Assembly (NCBI GenBank): GCA_044869955.1
Contig: JBIOYC010000172.1
Coordinates: 1-10,818 of the forward strand
DNA length: 10,818 nt
Direction of reading: 5' to 3'
Origin: CALMKX01 sp044869955
GTDB lineage: Bacteria; Acidobacteriota; Thermoanaerobaculia; Multivoradales; SZUA-115
Part shown: positions 1 to 7,186 of the stretch, piece after piece
How the letters are laid out: each line of letters begins with the position of its first letter
Position numbering within the stretch: position 1 is the first letter of the stretch
Notes under the pieces: model-generated
Databases searched by the model: none
The model's input: only the letters and a program-made list of their open reading frames with translations
Told to the model about the DNA's origin: nothing
Position numbers and translations under genes: made by a program

Positions 1-639
<639 letters not shown>

Positions 640-655
640 GCGAAGGAGGGACGCC

Positions 656-1225
656 ATGCTCAAGAACATCGACAAGAGCAGCACGCTGTTCATCGCCGCG
701 GCGGTGGTCTTCTTCTGGATCGGCGGCCTTCTGACCACGCTGGCGCCGCCGATGCTCGACGAGAGCTGGGCGAAGCCGGCGCCGGGTCTCAAGAACTATC
801 CGGCCCTCGCCGCCTCGGGCGACGTCGAAGCGACCAAGGTGATGGCCGGACGCAAGATCTACGTCGCAGAAGGGTGCTGGTATTGCCACACCCAGCAGAC
901 CCGCACCATCGAGGCGGATACCGTCCGCTCCGGCTGGCGCGGGGAGCGCAGCCCGGTGTCCACGCCGGACGAGTTCGTCTACGACGCGCCGCACCTCTTC
1001 GGCACCCGGCGCGTCGGCCCGGACCTGTCGCGTATCGGTGGCAAGTACGACCGTCAATGGCACGTCACCCACTTCCGCGACCCCCGCAGCCTGGTGCCCG
1101 GCTCGGCCATGCCGCCTTTCCCGTGGATCGCCAACGATCCCCAGCAGGTCGACGCCCTGATCGCCTACCTCCAAAGCCTCGGTCGCGCCAAGGACTGGCG
1201 ACCGGCGAAGGACTTCGAGGAGTGA
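656..1225 (+). CDS. ccoO: cbb3-type cytochrome c oxidase subunit II, monohaem cytochrome c (CcoO)
   Basis: This is the membrane-anchored monohaem c subunit that feeds electrons into CcoN. The 189-residue product has an N-terminal hydrophobic anchor (about 11-31, not cleaved) and then a periplasmic cytochrome domain. The covalent haem motif is C74-W-Y-C77-H78 in the context EGCWYCHTQQ, which is characteristic of CcoO. The second axial ligand is probably M152 in SAMPPFPW, equivalent to the family's S-x-MP-x-(Y/F)-PW. The segment RRVGPDLSRIGGKY (119-131) is also a CcoO hallmark. The ATG at 656 is preceded by AAGGAGG at 643-649 with good spacing. Length is near the lower end of the family. In this window it is the only c-type haem protein of the oxidase, which makes it the probable sole haem c entry point unless a separate CcoP lies elsewhere. 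Confidence 0.96.
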   Translation: MLKNIDKSSTLFIAAAVVFFWIGGLLTTLAPPMLDESWAKPAPGLKNYPALAASGDVEATKVMAGRKIYVAEGCWYCHTQQTRTIEADTVRSGWRGERSPVSTPDEFVYDAPHLFGTRRVGPDLSRIGGKYDRQWHVTHFRDPRSLVPGSAMPPFPWIANDPQQVDALIAYLQSLGRAKDWRPAKDFEE

Positions 1226-1229
1226 CGCC

Positions 1230-1406
1230 GTGACCGACTACAGCTATCCGTCGGTCCTGTGGATGTACTCGTTGATGGCCCTATTCGTCGTCGCGGCCGT
1301 GTTCTTCCTGTGGAAGGCGGTCGCGAGCGGAGCGGTGGCCAACGACGAGGAGCCGAAGTACCGCATGCTCGAAGAGGACGACGACGGGGCAAGGAGAGAA
1401 GGATGA
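1230..1406 (+). CDS. ccoS: CcoS-like cbb3 oxidase maturation protein (small, single TM), in the ccoQ position
   Basis: This short gene starts with GTG at 1230, four bases after the ccoO stop, and encodes 58 residues. One transmembrane segment spans about 9-30 (VLWMYSLMALFVVAAVFF), followed by a charged tail. The stretch LWKAVASG (27-34), then E-x-P-x-YRML (41-47) and an acidic run (48-52), matches the CcoS/FixS pattern: a helix ending W-x-x-x-SG, then E-G-P-x-x-R-I-L and acidic residues. CcoS is known to be needed for insertion of cofactors (haem b and CuB) into CcoN. Its usual position is after ccoI; here it sits where ccoQ normally lies, so CcoQ is the main alternative. CcoQ proteins lack the P-x-YR-x-L element, so CcoS is preferred. 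The stop overlaps the next start (ATGA at 1403-1406). Confidence 0.72.
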   Translation: MTDYSYPSVLWMYSLMALFVVAAVFFLWKAVASGAVANDEEPKYRMLEEDDDGARREG

Positions 1407-1717
1407 AAACCGAGAGCAACGACGACAAGGTGCACGAGCTCGCCGGCGGCTGGATCACCGAACGCAAGGGGATGCCCATTCCCTGGTTCCTGAAGCTGGC
1501 CTACGTCGGCTTTTCCCTGTTCGGCCTGTACTACCTCTTCACCTACTTCCGAGGCGAGGTCGATCACTCGACGCGGGGCGAGCTGGTGCGCACCTTCAAC
1601 GAAACGGTGGCCCCGGTGGGGATGGCCTGGATCGGCGCCCTCGGGCTGATCCTGGGCATTTTCGTGGTGGGCCTGCTGTGGTTCGCCCTGGTCTCGAAGG
1701 GAGAGGAAGGCGAGTGA
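1403..1717 (+). CDS. Small two-TM membrane protein in the ccoP position, without haem motifs
   Basis: This 104-residue protein starts at ATG 1403, overlapping the previous stop, behind AAGGAGA at 1391-1397. An in-frame upstream extension exists but would lie entirely over the ccoS-like gene, so the coupled start is preferred. The visible features are a charged N-terminus, a TM helix at about 28-49, a 25-residue polar loop, a second TM helix at about 72-97, and a short charged C-terminus. There is no cysteine and therefore no CxxCH. The segment E-x-x-x-PIPWFLKL-x-Y (about 20-34) loosely resembles the N-terminal anchor of CcoP/FixP, where a Pro-rich amphipathic stretch precedes the TM helix. 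The gene also sits exactly where ccoP belongs. It may be a haem-less remnant or analogue of CcoP that keeps only an anchoring or structural role. That is inference; function is unknown. Confidence 0.7.
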   Translation: MKTESNDDKVHELAGGWITERKGMPIPWFLKLAYVGFSLFGLYYLFTYFRGEVDHSTRGELVRTFNETVAPVGMAWIGALGLILGIFVVGLLWFALVSKGEEGE

Positions 1718-3669
1718 GCACCGGCCTCGACCGTCCGATCTCCTCGGCTTACCGGCGGCTCCGGCTGCCGGACGAGGACCGCTACTGGGTGGAGCAGGTG
1801 AAGTGCCGGGTGGGCTGCCCGGTCTTCACCGACGCCTGCGGCTACGTCACCGCGGTGGCCGAGGGCCGGGACGAGGAGGCCTACGCCATCGCCCGGGCCA
1901 CCAACCCCTTCGTCTCGATCTGCGGTCGGATCTGCGGTGCCCCCTGCGAGCGCGCCTGCCGGCGCGGCAGCCTCGACGCCCCGGTGTCGATCCGCGCCAT
2001 CAAGCGCTTCGCCTGCGAGCAGTTCGGCAACGAGACCGGCTCGATGGAGCGCTACCACCGCTACGCCGATCCGCGCCTGCAGCTGCCCCGCGGCGACTAC
2101 CCGGAGAAGGTGGCGGTGGTGGGCTCCGGCGTGGCCGGGCTCACCGTGGCCCATGACCTCGCCCGAGCCGGCTACCGGGTGACGGTCTTCGAGGCCGGGC
2201 CGGTGGCCGGCGGCATGCTGAGGGTCGGCGTGCCCCTCTACCGGCTGCCCCGTGAGCTGGTCCAGGCGGAGATCGACGCCATCCTCTCGCTGGGGGTGGA
2301 GCTCCAGCTCAACGCGCCGGTCGGCGCTCCCGGCCGCACTCTGGCCGACTTGAAAGCCCAGGGCTTCGCCGCCGTCTTCCTGGGCGCCGGCCTCCAGGCC
2401 AGCCGCCATCTCGACATCCCCGGCGCCCAGCTGCCCGGGGTGATCCACGGCATCGAGCTCCTGCGCCTGGTCAACCTCGGCCAGCCGGTGGAGCTGGGGC
2501 CGCGGGTGGTGGTAGTGGGCGGCGGCAACGTCGCCTTCGACGTCGCCCGCACGGCCCTGCGGCAGAGCGCCGAGCTCGACCGCGAGGAGGACGCGCTCGA
2601 GGGCTTCCGGGTCACCGCCGACGTGGCGCGCACGGCCGCCCGCGGCGCCGGGGTCAGCGAGGTCCGGGTGGTCTGCCTCGAGTCGCGGGAGGAGATGCCC
2701 GCCGACGCCATCGAGATCGAGGAGGGCCTGCACGAGGGGCTGACCCTGCATCCCTCGCTCGGCCCTCGGCGGATCCACGGCGACGGCCGCGTCACCGGCA
2801 TCGAGCTCACCCACTGCCTGACGGTGTTCGACGCCGACCGTCGCTTCAGCCCACGGTTCGACGAATCGATCCGCGAGAGCATGGCCTGCGACACGGTGAT
2901 CCTCGCCGTGGGCCAGAAGGCCGATTTCAACTTCCTCTCCCCGGAGGACGGCATCGAGCTGACCGACCGCGGCCTGATCAAGGTCGACTCCGAGACCCTC
3001 CAGACCTCCCGGCCGGACGTCTTCGCCGGCGGCGACGTGGTGCTCGGTCCCCGGCTGTTCATCGACGCCATCGCCACCGGCCAGGTCGCCGCTCGCAGCA
3101 TCCACGACTACCTGCGCCGCACCACCACCACGGTGCGGTTGGAGGGCCGCTGGGAGCCGGCGGTCTACTCCATGGCCCGCGACTGGGAGATCCTGCGCCG
3201 GACCCTGCCGCCGTCGCGCGCGCCTCACGCAGAAGAGCTGCCCACCGCGGCCAGCCGCCAGGTGGAGGAGAGCTTCCCCGAGCCCGAGGCCCGCTCCCAG
3301 GCCTCCCGCTGCCTGCGCTGCGACGTCCAGACCTGGTTCGAGGGGCACCTCTGCATCGCCTGCAACGGCTGCGTTGACGTCTGCCCGGACGACTGCCTGC
3401 ACCTGGTGGGGCTGTCGCAGGTGGCGCGCGACGACCGCCTGCTGGACCTGGCCGAGAAGACCTGGGGCATCGACCCGCAGGAGATCGCGGCCTCCTCGCC
3501 CGAGGAGCTGGACGCCCTGGGCGCGGTGATGCTCAAGGACGAGACGGCGTGCATCCGCTGCGCCCTGTGCGCCACTCGCTGCCCCACCCACGCTTTCACC
3601 ATGCGCCGCTTCGTGTTCCATCGCCAGCTCGAGACGGCGCCCGGCGCGCACCCTCGCCTGCGCAGCTGA
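1714..3669 (+). CDS. GltD-like FAD/NAD(P)H oxidoreductase with N-terminal Cys-rich and C-terminal 2x[4Fe-4S] ferredoxin domains
   Basis: This is a 651-residue soluble electron-transfer enzyme of the glutamate-synthase small-subunit type. The preferred start is GTG 1714, overlapping the upstream stop and preceded by GAGAGGAAGG (1701-1710). Domains in order: an N-terminal helical Fe-S domain with Cys31, 35, 42, 70, 74, 78 and 82 (including ICGRICGAPC at 69-78); an FAD-binding site VVGSGVAG (135-142); an NAD(P)H site VVVGGGNVAFD (266-276); a second FAD contact AGGDVV (438-443); then CLRC at 533-536 and two ferredoxin motifs, CIACNGCVDVCP (547-558) and CIRCALCATRCP (613-624). The family moves electrons between NAD(P)H, FAD and Fe-S clusters. 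No GltB-type glutamate synthase large subunit is nearby, so amino-acid synthesis is unlikely to be its role. It lies between the oxidase subunits and ccoG, with 13 bases to ccoG, so it may feed electrons to copper reduction or oxidase maturation (inference). Confidence 0.9.
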   Translation: MSTGLDRPISSAYRRLRLPDEDRYWVEQVKCRVGCPVFTDACGYVTAVAEGRDEEAYAIARATNPFVSICGRICGAPCERACRRGSLDAPVSIRAIKRFACEQFGNETGSMERYHRYADPRLQLPRGDYPEKVAVVGSGVAGLTVAHDLARAGYRVTVFEAGPVAGGMLRVGVPLYRLPRELVQAEIDAILSLGVELQLNAPVGAPGRTLADLKAQGFAAVFLGAGLQASRHLDIPGAQLPGVIHGIELLRLVNLGQPVELGPRVVVVGGGNVAFDVARTALRQSAELDREEDALEGFRVTADVARTAARGAGVSEVRVVCLESREEMPADAIEIEEGLHEGLTLHPSLGPRRIHGDGRVTGIELTHCLTVFDADRRFSPRFDESIRESMACDTVILAVGQKADFNFLSPEDGIELTDRGLIKVDSETLQTSRPDVFAGGDVVLGPRLFIDAIATGQVAARSIHDYLRRTTTTVRLEGRWEPAVYSMARDWEILRRTLPPSRAPHAEELPTAASRQVEESFPEPEARSQASRCLRCDVQTWFEGHLCIACNGCVDVCPDDCLHLVGLSQVARDDRLLDLAEKTWGIDPQEIAASSPEELDALGAVMLKDETACIRCALCATRCPTHAFTMRRFVFHRQLETAPGAHPRLRS

Positions 3670-3682
3670 ACGAGTCGCCATC

Positions 3683-4909
3683 ATGGCCACCTTCCCTCGC
3701 TGGCACGGGCACTACACTCGCCGCCGCCGCTATATCCAGCTGGGTTTCCTGTTGGTCTTCGCCGTCCTGCCCCTGCTCGACGTGTTCCGTTTCGACCTGC
3801 CGGCCGGCAAGCTGCATCTGTTCGGCGCGGAGGTCTGGCTCGACGAGTGGACCTATCTCTGGCTCGGGCTGATGTTCGCGATGTGGGCGGTCGCCGCCCT
3901 GTCGCTGCTGTTCGGGCGGGTCTACTGCGCCTACGCCTGCCCGCAGATGGTCTTCTCCGAGCTCGCCCACGACCTCGACGCCCTGGGCAAGCGGATCTTC
4001 CGCCGCGCCCCCCGGGAACGCGCGAAGAAGCTGGCCCGGGCGTTCTCGCTGGTCGCCGTCAGCGCCATGGCGATCGTCTCCTCAGTGCTCTTCATGGGCT
4101 ACTTCGCGCCCCTCGGCGACGTGCTCTCGCGCCTGGCCTCCTTCGACGTCGGGCTGTGGGTCGGCGCGGTGGGAGCCTCGCTCAGCCTGGTCGCCTTCCT
4201 CGACCTCACCTTCCTGCGCGAGGGCTTCTGCCGCTCGGCCTGCCCTTACGGCCTGCTCCAGGGCATCCTCGAGGACGGCAAGAGCCTGCACGTGCGCTTC
4301 TCGGAGGAGACCGGCCCCTGCATCGAGTGCAAGCTCTGCGCGCGGGTCTGCCCGATGGAGATCGACATCCGGAAGGGCGCCTTCCAGATCGAGTGCACCC
4401 GCTGCGGCACCTGCATCGACGCCTGCACGCAGGTGCTCGCCAAGCAGCAGCGGCCGAGCCTCCTCTCCTTCGACCTCTCGGGCTTCTCCTGGCGGGGCTG
4501 GGACTTGAAGCGGGGTCTGGTGGCCTTGTCGACGGTCGGCTTCGCCATCGGCCTGGCGATCGCCGTGGCGAAGCGGGAGACGTTCTCCGTCCAGCTCGCT
4601 CCCCTCTCCTCCGACGCGCCGGTCTCCGCGGAGCTGGCCGAGTCCCGCTTCCTGCTGCGCGCCGCCAACCGGGGCCGCGAGCCGGTGCCGGTGACCGTGC
4701 GTGCCGAGGGCCTGCCGCAGGAGGCCGAGGTGACGGGGCTACCGGTGGAGCTGGTGGCGGCCGGGACCGAGCAGCGCTTCACTCTGATCGTGCGCCTGCC
4801 GGAGACCGGCGAGGGCGGGCTCAAGGCCTTTACCTGGATCGTCGGCTCGCCGGTGGGCGAGGAACGCTTCGACGCCGCGGTGCTGACCCGCGGAAGGAGG
4901 AAATCGTGA
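3683..4909 (+). CDS. ccoG: CcoG, membrane polyferredoxin / Cu(II) reductase for cbb3 assembly
   Basis: CcoG (also RdxA/FixG) is a membrane Fe-S protein shown in other bacteria to reduce Cu(II) to Cu(I) for cbb3 maturation. This 408-residue product has TM segments at about 18-38, 57-78, 120-143, 155-177 and 277-297. It carries the paired membrane-adjacent motifs CAYACPQ (82-88) and CRSACPY (183-189), equivalent to the conserved C-x-x-x-CP motifs of the family. Two cytoplasmic [4Fe-4S] motifs follow: CIECKLCARVCP (213-224) and CTRCGTCIDAC (238-248). Residues 300-400 form a beta-rich, Ig-like extracytoplasmic domain, as in other CcoG proteins. It is shorter than the roughly 460-500 residues I expect, mainly at the N-terminus. 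The ribosome site is weak, so translation may depend partly on the gene upstream. Identity is firm. Confidence 0.94.
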   Translation: MATFPRWHGHYTRRRRYIQLGFLLVFAVLPLLDVFRFDLPAGKLHLFGAEVWLDEWTYLWLGLMFAMWAVAALSLLFGRVYCAYACPQMVFSELAHDLDALGKRIFRRAPRERAKKLARAFSLVAVSAMAIVSSVLFMGYFAPLGDVLSRLASFDVGLWVGAVGASLSLVAFLDLTFLREGFCRSACPYGLLQGILEDGKSLHVRFSEETGPCIECKLCARVCPMEIDIRKGAFQIECTRCGTCIDACTQVLAKQQRPSLLSFDLSGFSWRGWDLKRGLVALSTVGFAIGLAIAVAKRETFSVQLAPLSSDAPVSAELAESRFLLRAANRGREPVPVTVRAEGLPQEAEVTGLPVELVAAGTEQRFTLIVRLPETGEGGLKAFTWIVGSPVGEERFDAAVLTRGRRKS

Positions 4910-5085
4910 CGCCCAGGTCCTCTTTCTTCGTGGCCGAGGGGCGGGTGCTGAAGCTCCTCCTGTGGGCCATCTCCTTGCTGTTCATCGGCATCATGGCGGT
5001 CACCTGGGTGCTCGCCGAGCGGGCCAAACCGGTGCTGCTCGACCTCGAAACCGGCCGGCCGGTGGCCGAGCGGTCCAACCTCTGA
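4906..5085 (+). CDS. Small single-TM protein of unknown function in the ccoH position
   Basis: This 59-residue protein starts at GTG 4906, overlapping the ccoG stop as GTGA, with AAGGAGGA at 4894-4901 giving a good ribosome site. The overlap and site make it a credible gene although it is short. A basic N-terminus leads into one TM helix (about 15-36), then a 20-residue polar tail containing LLDLETGRPV (44-53). In canonical loci this slot between ccoG and ccoI is occupied by ccoH (FixH), which has one TM anchor and a periplasmic domain of well over 100 residues. This protein has the anchor but not that domain, and I see no clear CcoH motif. It could be a minimal CcoH substitute, a CcoQ-like stabiliser, or something unrelated. 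Location in the operon is the only functional clue. Confidence 0.68.
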   Translation: MTPRSSFFVAEGRVLKLLLWAISLLFIGIMAVTWVLAERAKPVLLDLETGRPVAERSNL

Positions 5086-5101
5086 CGCTCCGGGGGAGCC
5101 G

Positions 5102-7186
5102 ATGACCGAGGCCGTGGCCAGCGCGGCGTTCCTGCCCGAGCCCCTGCCCCTGTGCGCCCACTGCGGGCTGCCCCTGGTCCGGGCCGGACGCCGGCAGGGG
5201 CCCCTCTACTGCTGCAGCGGCTGTGCCCTGGCCCACCGCATCACCGGTGGGGAGGCCGGCCACGGGCGCGCCACCGGCCTGCTGATGGCGGTGGGGATCG
5301 GCGCCTTCCTGGCGATGAACGTCATGATGCTGTCACTGATCCTCTACACCGGCACGGCCGAGTCCGACCGCATGGCCGGGGAGGCCTGGGTGCGCTGGGC
5401 CCTGCTGCTGCTGGCGACCCCGGCGGTAGTCCTCCTGGGCGGACCGTTCCTGGCCCGGGGGATGTGGCGGCTGGGGCGGCGCCGGCTCGACGCCGACGTG
5501 CTGATCGCCGTCGGCGTGCTCGCCGCCTGGGCCCTCTCGGCCCGCTCGGTGATCCTCGGCGAGGGCCATCTCTACCTGGACACGGCGATGGGCATCCTGC
5601 TCTTCGTCACCCTCGGCCGCTACCTCGAAGCCTCCGCGCGGGCGCGCACCACGGACGCTCTAGCCGGGCTGGAGCGGCAGATGCCGGATCAGGCCTGCCG
5701 GCTGACCGAGGAGGGCCGCGAAGAGATGGTGCCGGTGGCGGCCCTGGCTGCGGGCGACCGGGTGCGGGTCCGGCCCGGGGAGCGCCTGCCGGCGGACGGG
5801 GTGGTGGCCGCGGGGGAGGCGGGCGTGTCGCAGGCGGAGATCACCGGTGAGTCCCTGCCTTTCTCCGCTGCGCCGGGCTCGCCAGTGGCGGCCGGCACCC
5901 TCTGCCTGGACGGCAGCCTGGTGATCGAGGTCGAGAGGGCCGGAGGCGAGACCACCCTCGCCCGCCTGGTGCGACTGGTGGAGGGGGCGCGGGCCGGCGG
6001 CTATCCCCTCGCCCCCCTGGTCGACCGCCTCGCCGCCGCCTTCGTGCCGGGCGTGCTGCTGCTCGCCGCCGGCACCTTCGGCTACTGGGCACTGGCCGCG
6101 GACACCGGCACGGCCCTGATGTGCACCCTTTCCGTGCTGCTGATCGCCTGCCCCTGCACCCTCGGCATCGCCGTGCCCCTGGCGGTCACCGTCGCCTCCG
6201 GCCGGGCCGCCCGCGCCGGGGTGCTGGTGCGCTCCGGGCAGGTCTTCGAGCGCTTGGCCAGGAGCCGGCGGGTCTTCTTCGACAAGACCGGCACCCTGAC
6301 CCGCGGCGAGCTGGTGCTCGAGAGGGTGGAGTCGGCCCCTGGGGTGACGGAGGAGCAGGTCTTGACGGTGGCGGCAGCGCTCGAAGACGGCTCCGAGCAC
6401 CCGATCGCCCGGACCGTGCTGGCGGCGGCGCGGGGGCTCGTGCGGCTCCCCTGCCACGGCTTCCGCGCCCTGCCCGGGCGAGGGGTGGAGGGCCTGGTCG
6501 AGATCGGCGGACAGCGCGTCGAGGCCCGGCTGGGCACCGCCCAGTACGTCGGTGTGGCGGCTCCCGTGGCGGTTCCGGCGTCCACCGTGGTGTACCTGTC
6601 GGTCGGCGGCCGATGGTGGGGGGGGCTGGTGCTCTCGGACGAGATCCGGCCGGAGGCGCCGGCGGCCGTCGCGGCCCTGGCCGGCCGGGGCTTGGCGATC
6701 GAAGTACTTTCGGGGGACGGCCCGGCGGCGGTCGCCGCCCTCGGCCGTGAGCTACCCGGACCCCGAATGCAGGGAGGCCTCAGTCCGGAGGACAAGCTGG
6801 CCAGAGTGGTCGCCTCGGTGGCGGCGGGGGAGCACCCGGTGATGGTGGGCGACGGCGTCAACGACGCCCCGGCCCTGTCCGGCTCGGCGGTGGCGGTGAC
6901 CCTCGAGAGCGGCACGGACCTCGCCCGCGAGGTGGCGGACGTGACGGTGCTCGGGGGCGACCTCTCGCGCCTGCCCTGGCTGGTGGACCTCTCCCGGCTC
7001 ACCTTGCAGACGGCCCGGCGCAGCCTGGTCTGGGCCCTGGCCTACAACGGCATCGGTCTCGCCCTGGCGGTGGCCGGCAAGCTCCACCCGATCTTCGGGG
7101 CCGTGGCCATGGTCACCTCGAGCCTACTGGTGGTGCTGCGCTCGCAGCGCCTGGCGCGGGTGAAGCTCGCCGGAGGTGCCTGGTGA
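5102..7186 (+). CDS. ccoI: CcoI-type P1B copper-transporting ATPase, without an HMA domain
   Basis: This membrane ATPase exports Cu(I) from the cytoplasm, probably to supply CuB of CcoN. The 694-residue product begins with a Cys-rich metal-binding region (C18-x-x-C21-G, then C37-C38-x-x-C41) typical of CcoI-type N-termini. TM helices begin at about 58. P-type motifs are all present: TGES 248-251 (actuator), CPC 350-352 in the ion-binding helix, DKTGT 394-398 (phosphorylated Asp394), SEHP 431-434 (nucleotide binding), GDGVNDAP 583-590, YN 648-649 and MVTSS 670-674 in the last two helices. The last two sets are Cu(I)-site signatures. Only about 16 residues separate C41 from the first helix, so the CxxC HMA domain usual in CcoI is absent. 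ATG 5102 has GGGGGAG at 5091-5097 upstream. FixI-type assembly function is inferred from the operon. Confidence 0.95.
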   Translation: MTEAVASAAFLPEPLPLCAHCGLPLVRAGRRQGPLYCCSGCALAHRITGGEAGHGRATGLLMAVGIGAFLAMNVMMLSLILYTGTAESDRMAGEAWVRWALLLLATPAVVLLGGPFLARGMWRLGRRRLDADVLIAVGVLAAWALSARSVILGEGHLYLDTAMGILLFVTLGRYLEASARARTTDALAGLERQMPDQACRLTEEGREEMVPVAALAAGDRVRVRPGERLPADGVVAAGEAGVSQAEITGESLPFSAAPGSPVAAGTLCLDGSLVIEVERAGGETTLARLVRLVEGARAGGYPLAPLVDRLAAAFVPGVLLLAAGTFGYWALAADTGTALMCTLSVLLIACPCTLGIAVPLAVTVASGRAARAGVLVRSGQVFERLARSRRVFFDKTGTLTRGELVLERVESAPGVTEEQVLTVAAALEDGSEHPIARTVLAAARGLVRLPCHGFRALPGRGVEGLVEIGGQRVEARLGTAQYVGVAAPVAVPASTVVYLSVGGRWWGGLVLSDEIRPEAPAAVAALAGRGLAIEVLSGDGPAAVAALGRELPGPRMQGGLSPEDKLARVVASVAAGEHPVMVGDGVNDAPALSGSAVAVTLESGTDLAREVADVTVLGGDLSRLPWLVDLSRLTLQTARRSLVWALAYNGIGLALAVAGKLHPIFGAVAMVTSSLLVVLRSQRLARVKLAGGAW

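Noticed and set aside
1678..1713. Upstream GTG start for the FAD oxidoreductase at 1678
   Set aside because: It would overlap the C-terminus of the preceding membrane protein without its own ribosome site. The GTG at 1714 has both the site and the stop overlap.
1564..3690. A 708-codon open frame on the - strand opposite the FAD oxidoreductase
   Set aside because: The + strand frame shows clear FAD, NAD(P)H and Fe-S motifs. The antisense product is low-complexity, rich in Ala, Gly and Arg, with no recognisable motif, as expected for a shadow frame in GC-rich DNA.
3847..4905. N-terminal extension of the small CcoH-position protein through the ccoG region
   Set aside because: The in-frame open stretch over ccoG is a shadow. 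The strong ribosome site at 4894-4901 and the GTGA overlap define the start at 4906.
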